Shown here in pieces: positions 7,835-14,943 of a stretch of DNA of 64,000 nucleotides (position 1 is the stretch's first letter; every line of letters starts with the position of its first letter). A program made the translations under genes and the position numbers. Source of the DNA: a virus; the IMG/VR virus record IMGVR_UViG_3300001398_000002, positions 1 through 64,000 of that record; one strand, written 5' to 3'. The notes under the pieces were generated by a model. The model saw nothing but the letters and a program-made list of their open reading frames with translations. It was not told where the DNA came from and ran no database searches.

Positions 7835-8275
7835 TCACTTTTCAGACGCTAGGATGTCTGCCAGTTCCTGAGGCATGTCCATACCCAACACGTAGTGGGC
7901 GAAAGCCTCAGCGTAGTTCTCCATGGGCTTAGTAGCTCCGTAGGGAGTAACCGACAGAGGTCCGTGTAGGAGGTCGTCAGTGACCACCTTCAAATCCTTC
8001 GAGCCTTTGATCCCGTCATGGAGGTTCTTCTCCGTGACCATACCCACGAGGTAAGAAGTCATCAGCTCTCTAGCATACTTAGGCCCATCACTCTTAAGCC
8101 AGGCCACCAACTCCGTAGACATCTGTGGGAGGACACGGTCCATGAAAGCGAGCATAGCCTCTGAACTACCTTCGACCAGCTTCTCCTTGGCCTTGGTAAA
8201 CTCAGGAATCAGCGAGGCGCCAGTGCCCTTGGCTTCCAGGTACCTGGCGACGACTCTACGTGATGAAACCGTCAT
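7835..8275 (-). CDS. Truncated paralogue of the adjacent zincin, lacking HExxH
   Basis: This encodes 146 residues. Its C-terminal segment (TPYGATKPMENYAEAFAHYV then LGM) aligns with the end of the metallopeptidase encoded just upstream (TPYAKTNYSENFAEMFEHYI then LGT), including the Glu expected to bind zinc. No HExxH is present, so it cannot be an active zincin by itself. The N-terminus carries the tag RRVVARYLEA at residues 6-15, shared with other proteins here. A GAGGGG ribosome-binding site precedes the ATG. It probably arose by partial duplication of its neighbour and may be a regulatory or structural partner. Confidence 0.65.
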   Translation of the reverse strand: MTVSSRRVVARYLEAKGTGASLIPEFTKAKEKLVEGSSEAMLAFMDRVLPQMSTELVAWLKSDGPKYARELMTSYLVGMVTEKNLHDGIKGSKDLKVVTDDLLHGPLSVTPYGATKPMENYAEAFAHYVLGMDMPQELADILASEK

Positions 8276-8282
8276 CTACCCC

Positions 8283-9458
8283 TCACTTGATGATGGCTTC
8301 GAGCATCTGGATCTGCCCGTCAGGCAAAGTCCCCAAGATGTAGTGCTCAAACATCTCAGCAAAGTTCTCGCTGTAGTTCGTCTTGGCATAGGGCGTAATG
8401 AAGACTTCCTTCTTCTTGATGCCGTTGTTACCAAGCCAGCCCTGTAAGGCCATCGTCCCCTTGATCTTTGGATCATCTTGCAGGTACGTGAAGACAACCC
8501 AATCGTTGGTTCGACTCAGACCCACTCGATCCACTACGAATACACTGCCGTCCTTTTGAGCATGTGTGTCCCCAGGCTTCGGCCAGTTAGACCTGTCCTC
8601 CAGCATCTCCTGGGTTGCCACATCCTCACCTCTAAGCAAGGCATCATACATGGACTTAATTTGGTTGTTCTGGCTCTTAAGGAACTGGACGTGGAGTCGG
8701 TGCCCTAGTTCGTGAATGACAGTGCCAACTGCCGGGCCCTGCTTACCTTTGAGGCTCCCTCGAACAAACATCTCATCCGTCTGCACGGAATAGAAAGCCA
8801 AAATCTTCGCATTCGAGATGTTGTTAGTCACCTGGACAGTGCCGTAGCAGACCTTGCCGAACCCCTTAGCCTTGAGCAGAGACGAAGCCTTATCAACGAC
8901 CTTGACCACATCTGCCATCTGCTCAGGCGAGAAACCACCAGCATTGACTAACGTGAAACACCCTGCTGTATCAGTCGTCCCCGAGGTCTCGTCAGTATGA
9001 AGCTCTCCCTTTTTGACGACCCTTTCAGCAGCCTCCAAGTAAGTCCGATACAGATCAGCCTTCTTCTTAAGGACCTCCATAGCGACTTCACGCTTAGGCT
9101 TTTGGATGCGTTGCTTGGAGAACTCCTTCGAAGCCTGTTCGATGACCTTTCGATCCGAGGTCGAGGAGATCTTGTACTGCTGAAGGATCCCCCAGAAGAT
9201 ACGGTGGGCTTTGCCTATATTCTGAAGGACTTCGAAGGCACCTGGCAAGAAGACCATGGCCCTCACAGCAGTCATCGAGTCCTCACGTTTACCGTCCAGC
9301 TCAGTCCACTTGTTTTCCATGGCCTCAACAGCCCGACGGAACCCATTGAGGAATGGGGTGATGTCCTCAGCCATTGCCGACACATAGCGTGCAGCCACTC
9401 GGGAAGCCTGTCCCTTACGGACAGCTTCCTTGAAACGGGCTACTACGCGAGGGATCAC
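8283..9458 (-). CDS. Zinc metallopeptidase (zincin, HExxH)
   Basis: This encodes 391 residues, with a GTG start preceded by GAGGG. The N-terminus carries two copies of a short tag, PRVVARFKEA (residues 3-12) and SRVAARYVSA (19-28). A helical region follows. The catalytic motif VGTVIHELGHRLH places HELGH at 249-253, and the downstream NYSENFAEMFEHY segment near residue 364 supplies the probable third zinc ligand Glu, as in many gluzincin-like phage and toxin peptidases. The substrate is unknown: a host protein after injection, or virion proteins, are options. The tags suggest packaging into the prohead. It is followed by a truncated paralogue of its own C-terminus. Confidence 0.78.
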   Translation of the reverse strand: MIPRVVARFKEAVRKGQASRVAARYVSAMAEDITPFLNGFRRAVEAMENKWTELDGKREDSMTAVRAMVFLPGAFEVLQNIGKAHRIFWGILQQYKISSTSDRKVIEQASKEFSKQRIQKPKREVAMEVLKKKADLYRTYLEAAERVVKKGELHTDETSGTTDTAGCFTLVNAGGFSPEQMADVVKVVDKASSLLKAKGFGKVCYGTVQVTNNISNAKILAFYSVQTDEMFVRGSLKGKQGPAVGTVIHELGHRLHVQFLKSQNNQIKSMYDALLRGEDVATQEMLEDRSNWPKPGDTHAQKDGSVFVVDRVGLSRTNDWVVFTYLQDDPKIKGTMALQGWLGNNGIKKKEVFITPYAKTNYSENFAEMFEHYILGTLPDGQIQMLEAIIK

Positions 9459-9465
9459 GGGACCC

Positions 9466-9999
9466 TCAGCGAAGCTTCATACGTAGGAAGGACTGGTTCG
9501 AGTCCTCGTACTGTTCAACCAGGTTCTCAACAGCTTTCTGGGCTGCCTCGAATTTGTCGGTCAGGAAGCCGATCTGTTGCTCAGGTGCGTGCTTATTCAA
9601 GCCGGGCTGACCAGCAACATCAGGGTCCTTCGCCGCATGCTCTTTCAGATCCTTCAAAGCATCAAGTGCCTTGGGGATCTTCTTAGAAGCTGCCTCTAGG
9701 TCGTCAACCACCTGCACCATCGTCTGGAAGGCATGGTCGTACGTGGACGCACCCTTGAACCTTGCAACCACGCTCTTAGCCAACGAGGCCTTAGGGTGCT
9801 CACTGAGAACTCGCTTGCCACCACCAGCATAGACCATTGCAAACTGATCCACACTGTACCCACCTTCTTGAAGGGCACCGCAGAAGTGGGCTAGACGATG
9901 ATCTTCCCCATTCATTGAGGGGTCCTCCCAAAGGTAGTCCAAATTCCCGTCTACCTTGGGTGCGTCTGACACCAACCACAACTTCTTGATTTCAGCCAT
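9466..9999 (-). CDS. Unknown protein with an internal VVARFKGA motif
   Basis: This encodes 177 residues starting MAEIKKLWLV, with TTAGGGG as ribosome-binding site. Residues 75-84 (KSVVARFKGA) match the N-terminal tag of neighbouring proteins, but here the motif follows a 74-residue N-terminal segment. Beyond it the protein is helical and coiled-coil-like (QVVDDLEAASKKIPKALDAL, FEAAQKAVENLVEQYE). There are no catalytic motifs, Cys pairs or membrane segments. If the motif marks a prohead protease or targeting site, cleavage would release the first 75-85 residues. The function is unknown. Confidence 0.6.
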   Translation of the reverse strand: MAEIKKLWLVSDAPKVDGNLDYLWEDPSMNGEDHRLAHFCGALQEGGYSVDQFAMVYAGGGKRVLSEHPKASLAKSVVARFKGASTYDHAFQTMVQVVDDLEAASKKIPKALDALKDLKEHAAKDPDVAGQPGLNKHAPEQQIGFLTDKFEAAQKAVENLVEQYEDSNQSFLRMKLR

Positions 10000-10028
10000 T
10001 GCCCCTAAGCAATACTATAGGAGGAGAA

Positions 10029-10382
10029 TTACAGGCTGATTCGTGACTTGGCCGAATTCATGATCGCCTGGAATTGCTCGGGCGGTAACAACTCACGGGC
10101 TGTGGTCACGAACGTAGTCTCCAAGCCCGTCTGAACCGCTCGATTCTTCTGACGTAGGAGCAGCTGAATCTGCTGGCATTGCCTGCCCTTGCTCTTCAAA
10201 GCCCACTTGACCTTACCCCACCACATCGAGTCGGCGTAAACCCCAGTCTCCCGGGCTTTCACCTGAGCAGCCTCGATCTGGGACTTGATCGAGTCGATGT
10301 CCTTCTCCAAATCCAGCTTTATTTGTAGCAGTTCTTCAGAGGTCTTGGCCTGGAGTTCGTCGGACATCCCCAGCTCATACAC
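10029..10382 (-). CDS. Small coiled-coil protein
   Basis: This encodes 117 residues from a GTG at 10382; an in-frame ATG at 10367 (MSDELQAKT) is an alternative start. Residues 10-50 form heptads (EELLQIKLDLEKDIDSIKSQ) followed by a Trp-containing segment (SMWWGKVKWALKSKGRQ) and further helix. There are no recognised domains. The gene overlaps the preceding small gene by 8 nt. Probable accessory or virion protein; no function is assigned. Confidence 0.6.
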   Translation of the reverse strand: MYELGMSDELQAKTSEELLQIKLDLEKDIDSIKSQIEAAQVKARETGVYADSMWWGKVKWALKSKGRQCQQIQLLLRQKNRAVQTGLETTFVTTARELLPPEQFQAIMNSAKSRISL

Positions 10383-10539
10383 CGCTTTCGGAGTCAGGAG
10401 GTCCAGCCGGAAGGGTGATTTTTTCCGGGGCCTCCCCAGATTCGAGTAGTTCCGGAGCCAAAAGCCGATCTATTTCCAAAGCCATGTCCAAAAGGCGGCT
10501 CTGGAGGGACACTAGCTTCAGGCGGAGAGGGTCGTCCAT
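10375..10539 (-). CDS. Small helical protein, 54 residues
   Basis: A 54-codon frame from the ATG at 10539 encodes MDDPLRLKLVSLQSRLLDM and continues as a leucine-rich amphipathic helix, then a Pro/Gly/Glu tail ending SESGV. TAAGG and AGGG precede the start, and its stop overlaps the next gene. It fills what would otherwise be a 200-bp gap, and strand and spacing fit the operon. No homologue is recognised. Coding status rests on the good ribosome-binding site, the overlap and the absence of any other use of the gap. Confidence 0.55.
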   Translation of the reverse strand: MDDPLRLKLVSLQSRLLDMALEIDRLLAPELLESGEAPEKITLPAGPPDSESGV

Positions 10540-10557
10540 ATGCCCTACGCCTTAGGA

Positions 10558-10570
10558 GGGGTATAAAAGG
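10558..10570 (-). promoter_or_regulatory. TTTATACCCC motif, possible phage-specific promoter element
   Basis: The minus strand reads CCTTTTATACCCC 19 bases upstream of the 54-residue gene. A near-identical string lies at 16247-16259 before the scaffold gene. No -35 element is visible. With two sites this is a weak candidate for a late promoter read with a phage factor. Confidence 0.25.
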
Positions 10571-10588
10571 GCTATGACGAAGCGGCTT

Positions 10589-13177
10589 TCACGGGGTCTG
10601 GGGTTTACGGAAAACGAGGATTGGCTCCGTCCTCACATTTTTTCCAAAGCGTTTGAGAGGCATAGTGATATCAGGCTCCCGAACGAATCCGGCCTGTTGA
10701 GCGAATATCAGAGATTCTTGAACCACGGGGCAAATTTTAGTACCAAACTTGGCGTCCGCCACATTAAGGCAAAAAACCGCCCCAGGTCGCAAAGCTAGGT
10801 AGACGTTGTGCACAAGAGGCCGCAAAAACATGTCCCGCCAGGCATCCCACGCAGGGTAGCGCACCCAACTCTGCTTAGGGTCCTCCGCATAGCGTTCGAT
10901 GGAGAAATAAGGAGGACTGGTGATGGCCATATCCGCGACAGCCTCATCCAAAGTGACATCTTCAAACGGACTGTTGTGAAAAGCCAACCGATCTTCCAAC
11001 CCTACGAATTTGGCCATCTCAAGATGAGCCTTCTGAGCCTCAGGGTGAGGATCGATCCCCAGATAACGACGACCCAAAGCCAATGTGGCTAAAGCTCGGC
11101 CGCCGTAACCCGCACAAGGATCTAAGACCAAACCCCCCTCAGGGGCATACTTCTCAACGAGTGCCTTGGCAACCGACGGGCGGAAATTGGATGGGGTCCT
11201 CAGAAGTGCCTTCAAGGCTCTAAAAACGCTCCAGGGTAAGAGAGGGTCACCCACTGTGACCTGGAAGTGGATGGCCTTCTCTAACCACTTGGGGTCATCC
11301 CAAGCGGTCTTGATGCTAAGAGAGTCCCTGTAAGTGGCCTCGTAGCGATGCTTGAAAAAAGCGTCACACACCGATAGGCCCGCGTTAGACTGACCCGTGA
11401 CGACGCCTCCCTCAATTCGCACGGCTTTGCTATTGCGTAACGCCAGGAAGTCTCCCAAAAGGCGCTCTTCACCGTAGTCCCGATAAGGGAACTGCACCCT
11501 AAGGAGGGTCCTCAGTACATCGGACTCCAGATCCGCTGAACCAGTGGGGAAATTCCTGATAGCTCCTGTCGCTATACCTACCGTCAAGTCCTTAGAAATC
11601 GGACTCCAACTGCCGGTAGACACCTTCAGTCCTTCTCTAGGCAATTGAACACGATAAGGCTGCCACTGCCCTTCGTGTCCGTAAATGTGTATCACTCGAC
11701 GATTAGTCAAAACATGGGCAGGGATCCGGTACTCTCGTATAAGAGTACCTCCAGCATCCAAACACAAGCAAGAGTACAGGTCACAATTGTGGACCTTCAA
11801 GGCACCTCTGGAGAAGGACCACCTATAAGTCGAGCTGTTAGACCTCAGGAGGTACCTTGAGGTCTTGACGTTAACTTTAGTACCGTCTGGATGCTCAAAG
11901 TCATAAGAGGCGGTTGAGCCATCAGTACGATTCACGTCCCTAGCTTCAGGGTACATCTCCTTGTAAAGCAGCTCACCCCTACGACCCCGATGTCCAGGAG
12001 CCCTGTCGTGAAGCTTAGAGGGGTCATCCAACCATTCGAACCGATCTTTTGGCCTAGGCGCTTCAGGAAGAGCTATGCACTCTTCAAGCACCTTCTGAGC
12101 TGCCACCAGACCCCAAGAGGACGTAGCCTCCCTGGAAGACCAGGAGTACTCATTGCTACCAGGAGACATCGTGATGCACCTGTCAGGAAGTTCCATCGAA
12201 GGGATCAGCCACAAACGAACAACCTCGACCCTGTCTGGGGCATAACCCACTAGGAACAGGTAGTCGCAGGATTCTTTCAGAGCCTCGATTGAGGAGGACC
12301 AGGAAAGACGGCCTTCCTTGGAGATACGTCCTCGGGACCCCTTCACATCAATTCGACCCAGTGAGGGATCTTGAAAATCAAATGGGGCGCGATTACCCAC
12401 ATCCAGATTGAGGTCTGAAGCTTGAGGCCGATATCGACTAAAAATAAGCTCAGAAACTCGGCCCCACCAGGTCTGGCTTCCCTTCTTCACAGTAGCCAGA
12501 TCAGCCAAACTACCATGAAGTCCAGAACGTACCTGTTGGAGTCTTCGAAGCTCCAATTTAGGAGACCGTCGGGCACTTCGATTTGGGTCCGCCTTGACCC
12601 CCAGCACTCGCCGTACGCAAAAAGGATGCGCCTTACGAGTATTCTTCTTGGAAGAGTCTTCAAACGACTCGTGACAAAGGGTGCAAACTTTTTGCCTAGC
12701 AGCAGCCCTACAGGACTGGCACCTGACCGCACGGTCCCCTTCGCCAGGCTCCCATCTATTGCCACACGTTACGCACAACGGATCTAACCGTCGTGAGGGA
12801 TCCCTGAAGTAAGAGATATCCTTGGCGACTCCAGATCGAAAAAGCTTCTCGCGGCGACGGTGCTCTGGGCAGCAAAATTTAGCAGAATTTTGAGACGATT
12901 CATCAAGAAAAACCTGAAGGCAATGCCGATAGAGGCATTGTTTGGTTCTGGCTTCCTTGACCTTCAGCTCTGAACAACTGGGGCACTTGGAGAAGTTCCC
13001 AAGGCTCTCAGTACTCCAAGACTTCCCACAAGTCTTGCAGACAAACACCCGACTTGTCTTAGCTGGCACCAGCAGCCTCTGTTGCTTTCGTCGCCAACGA
13101 CCATGACAGGCCTTGTCGTGGAACTCCTGTACTGAATTAACAGCTTCGAAGTCTTGACCACAACCTTTGCAACGCAT
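10589..13177 (-). CDS. Zinc-finger / tandem PD-(D/E)XK-like nuclease / DNA methyltransferase fusion
   Basis: This encodes 862 residues. Residues 1-190 hold several Cys/His zinc ribbons (CKGCGQDF, CKTCGKSW..CPSC, CVTCGNRW..CQSC, CTLC). Residues about 236-335 and 395-500 are two copies of one nuclease-like domain: FDF (266-268) with IDVKGS (Asp277, Lys279), and YDF (425-427) with VNVKTS, where Asn436 replaces the acidic residue. Each ends in an (R)xWLIPS or REYRIPA strand. Residues about 550-862 are a class I methyltransferase: LDPCAGYGG (685-693) binds AdoMet and TSPPY (753-757) is the catalytic motif of amino-methyltransferases. It lies alone downstream of the capsid terminator. It may be a single-chain restriction-modification enzyme or a methylation-protected homing nuclease. 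One of the two nuclease sites is probably inactive. Confidence 0.8.
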   Translation of the reverse strand: MRCKGCGQDFEAVNSVQEFHDKACHGRWRRKQQRLLVPAKTSRVFVCKTCGKSWSTESLGNFSKCPSCSELKVKEARTKQCLYRHCLQVFLDESSQNSAKFCCPEHRRREKLFRSGVAKDISYFRDPSRRLDPLCVTCGNRWEPGEGDRAVRCQSCRAAARQKVCTLCHESFEDSSKKNTRKAHPFCVRRVLGVKADPNRSARRSPKLELRRLQQVRSGLHGSLADLATVKKGSQTWWGRVSELIFSRYRPQASDLNLDVGNRAPFDFQDPSLGRIDVKGSRGRISKEGRLSWSSSIEALKESCDYLFLVGYAPDRVEVVRLWLIPSMELPDRCITMSPGSNEYSWSSREATSSWGLVAAQKVLEECIALPEAPRPKDRFEWLDDPSKLHDRAPGHRGRRGELLYKEMYPEARDVNRTDGSTASYDFEHPDGTKVNVKTSRYLLRSNSSTYRWSFSRGALKVHNCDLYSCLCLDAGGTLIREYRIPAHVLTNRRVIHIYGHEGQWQPYRVQLPREGLKVSTGSWSPISKDLTVGIATGAIRNFPTGSADLESDVLRTLLRVQFPYRDYGEERLLGDFLALRNSKAVRIEGGVVTGQSNAGLSVCDAFFKHRYEATYRDSLSIKTAWDDPKWLEKAIHFQVTVGDPLLPWSVFRALKALLRTPSNFRPSVAKALVEKYAPEGGLVLDPCAGYGGRALATLALGRRYLGIDPHPEAQKAHLEMAKFVGLEDRLAFHNSPFEDVTLDEAVADMAITSPPYFSIERYAEDPKQSWVRYPAWDAWRDMFLRPLVHNVYLALRPGAVFCLNVADAKFGTKICPVVQESLIFAQQAGFVREPDITMPLKRFGKNVRTEPILVFRKPQTP

Positions 13178-13186
13178 ACCACTTAA

Positions 13187-13215
13187 TTGACACAGTTCTT
13201 GGGGTTGTCAATAAT
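13187..13215 (+). promoter_or_regulatory. Plus-strand sigma-70-like promoter in the capsid intergenic region
   Basis: TTGACA (13187-13192) and AATAAT (13210-13215) are separated by 17 bp: a perfect -35 and a five-of-six -10. It points toward the 3' end of the capsid gene and away from all nearby coding strands, so it could only drive a non-coding or antisense RNA. TTGACA and TGTCAA also form an inverted repeat here, giving a perfect -35 on the minus strand too, but the minus -10 position (AATTAA) is poor. Confidence 0.4.
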
Positions 13216-13238
13216 AAAAGTTCTCAAAGCACGAGAAC
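13211..13238 (-). terminator. Second intrinsic terminator downstream of the capsid gene
   Basis: On the minus strand GTTCTC and GAGAAC (13233-13238 with 13220-13225) form a 6-bp stem with a 7-nt loop, followed at once by TTTTATTAT. It lies between the stronger terminator at 13291-13326 and the start of the nuclease-methyltransferase gene. The stem is short, so this is probably a back-up. Confidence 0.45.
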
Positions 13239-13335
13239 CCGATGAATGCCTGTTTTGCTTCGGCGTTTACGGGGTAATCGGCACAAAAGCAAAACGGCCA
13301 CACTGGAAAACCCAGGTGGCCGTTTTGTCTTCTAA
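13222..13335 (+). ncRNA. Candidate small structured RNA (speculative)
   Basis: A transcript from the plus-strand promoter would start near 13222 and meet the strong hairpin at 13291-13326. Between them CCGAT (13239 on) can pair with ATCGG (ending near 13281), enclosing AATGCC paired with GGCGTT. No reading frame with a ribosome-binding site is present. The existence of the RNA is inference from promoter, fold and terminator-like end. Confidence 0.22.
13291..13326 (-). terminator. Strong intrinsic terminator of the capsid operon
   Basis: The arms aaaacggccac (13291-13301) and gtggccgtttt (13316-13326) are perfect complements, and an inner ctgg/ccag extends the stem with one bulged base and a 5-nt loop. 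On the minus strand the stem ends in CCGTTTT followed by GCTTTTG. It lies 22 bases after the capsid stop. The arms also give a U-containing 3' flank on the plus strand, so it may work in both directions. Confidence 0.8.
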
Positions 13336-13347
13336 TCTAGGTATAGA

Positions 13348-14229
13348 TCAGATGCGAGTGACGACGAGACGGGTCAATCCACGGGGATTAAACGCGCCTA
13401 TGCCGACGTTTTCGAAACAGCTGAAGCCGATCGTACGAGCCTTCGGGTCATCCGCAGAAAGGACTGTCAATTCGGTCCTCACTGGAAAACGCCCGAAGTT
13501 CTCGGGTTCCGCGCAAACATACACGAAGCCGGCCGGAACCAGACGCGACGTGATGATTTGAGCGCCCCACAAGGTGGCCTGGAGGCCAGTCTTGAGCAGG
13601 GTTGCCTGGGACTCGATGTCCAAGATGTCACGGCCGAACTTGCGGATGTCCGCGTAGTCGACTGCGTTCATGTAGATGCGGGCAACACGGAGGTCGTGAC
13701 GCTCGATTTCGGCGAACGCATCGGCGAGAACCGACGGGCTGATTGGAGCAACCACGGCGATGTCCGGGTTGGTCTGACCGGGGAGGGTGTCGAAGCCCGA
13801 GACAGCGATGCTGTCGAGGACGGCGAACACGCGCTCATCTTCGGCGGCCTGAATCTGCGCCTTGGCGAGATCCTGGCTGCGTTCAATGAGGTCGAAGCGA
13901 CGCTCCTTGATCTGGGTGAGCGGAATCTCCGGGTTCGAGGCGATCTCGAACAGCGGGAAGATCACGCGACGGGGCTTCTGGATGGCCAGAATGTTCTGAC
14001 CTTCTTCGCCGACCACGAATGCTGTGACTTCGGGGTCCTTGTCGTAGATCGGAAGAGCACCGTCCGGTAGTTGCTCCACGAGGAAGGTCTTGCGACCAAC
14101 GGCCGTGTAGTCACGACGGAGACGGAGGGGCTGAATCATCGAAGCGGCGAGCTTGGCGCGACCGGCGGCGGTCTTGATGTACTCGCTGATGATCTGCTGC
14201 TTGATTTCGTTAGAAACTTGCTGTGGCAT
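13348..14229 (-). CDS. Major capsid protein
   Basis: This encodes 293 residues starting MPQQVSNEIKQQ, with AAAGGAAAA as ribosome-binding site. Composition and segments (IQPLRLRRDYTAVGRKT, EDERVFAVLDSIAVSGF, RIYMNAVDYADIRKFG, QIITSRLVPAGFVYVCAEP) fit an HK97-fold coat protein: an N-terminal arm, a long spine-like helix and a beta-rich A domain near the end. Position supports this: protease, Gln-rich scaffold, decoration-like protein and then this gene, followed by the strongest terminator in the window. No long cleavable N-terminal domain is apparent. Assignment is by order and fold-like features, not by a diagnostic motif. Confidence 0.75.
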   Translation of the reverse strand: MPQQVSNEIKQQIISEYIKTAAGRAKLAASMIQPLRLRRDYTAVGRKTFLVEQLPDGALPIYDKDPEVTAFVVGEEGQNILAIQKPRRVIFPLFEIASNPEIPLTQIKERRFDLIERSQDLAKAQIQAAEDERVFAVLDSIAVSGFDTLPGQTNPDIAVVAPISPSVLADAFAEIERHDLRVARIYMNAVDYADIRKFGRDILDIESQATLLKTGLQATLWGAQIITSRLVPAGFVYVCAEPENFGRFPVRTELTVLSADDPKARTIGFSCFENVGIGAFNPRGLTRLVVTRI

Positions 14230-14263
14230 GACTGGGTTTTCCTTTATTGGACCTGATCGCCGC

Positions 14264-14863
14264 TCAGATGCGGAGGTCGAATACCATCAGCGAGTTGTTC
14301 GCGTCTGGGGCAACCTTGAGGATGCCGATGATGGTCGGGGCAGACACTTCGTTTGCGTCCGCAGCGACGTTGGTGACGAAGCCGTTGACAGAAGCATAGA
14401 GCTTGTCACCAGCTGCGTATGTCAGAGCGGTGCTTGCACCGACCTGAACCTGAGTCTCCCAGATCGAAACACCAACCGTGCCGTAACCACAGAGGTACGG
14501 GCCACGACCCGAGGCAACGCCTGGGGTGTTCTCGAAGGCATTGCCTAGCGAGTCGTTGATGAATAGACCTAGGGGCTTCTGGGCAGCAACGGCGCTGCCG
14601 CCGCTGAACAGAGGGCCACCGTGGAAGCCGTTACCGGCATCGGGACGGGAGAAGGCGAAGGAAGCGCCGAGGACGCCCTTCTTGCTGATTCCTGCGAGCG
14701 TTGTGCTGACGTTGGCACCGGCTGTGACGTTCACAGGATTCGCCTGGGTGAAAGCGTCCGCCGTCAAGATACCAACGCTGTTGCGGGTACCGACGTGGAA
14801 GATTTGCACGCGACCAGAAGTTTCCCTGAAGTCACCCGAGCCTTGGCCGAGAGATAGAGGCAT
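14264..14863 (-). CDS. Probable capsid decoration or minor head protein
   Basis: This encodes 199 residues, Gly/Ala/Ser/Thr/Val-rich with few charges and strongly beta-predicted (VQIFHVGTRNSVGILTADAF, LTYAAGDKLYASVNGFVTN, IIGILKVAPDANNSLMVFDL). AAGDxLYAS followed by a late hydrophobic strand resembles head decoration proteins, in which a two-site barrel binds the capsid surface. It lies directly upstream of the capsid gene with a 34-nt gap and has an AGGAG ribosome-binding site. It could also be a head fibre. The role is inferred. Confidence 0.6.
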   Translation of the reverse strand: MPLSLGQGSGDFRETSGRVQIFHVGTRNSVGILTADAFTQANPVNVTAGANVSTTLAGISKKGVLGASFAFSRPDAGNGFHGGPLFSGGSAVAAQKPLGLFINDSLGNAFENTPGVASGRGPYLCGYGTVGVSIWETQVQVGASTALTYAAGDKLYASVNGFVTNVAADANEVSAPTIIGILKVAPDANNSLMVFDLRI

Positions 14864-14943
14864 TGTTATGTTCTCCTAAAATGGGCTGTTGCTGGGTAGA
14901 CAGATTCACATTTGGATTTAAAGGTACGGAGTCTCAGGCTGAA

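Noticed and set aside
500-10020. CTATAGTATT string at about 501-510 and 10011-10020 as a promoter element
   Set aside because: The first copy lies inside the coding region of the leftmost gene, and neither has a recognisable -35.
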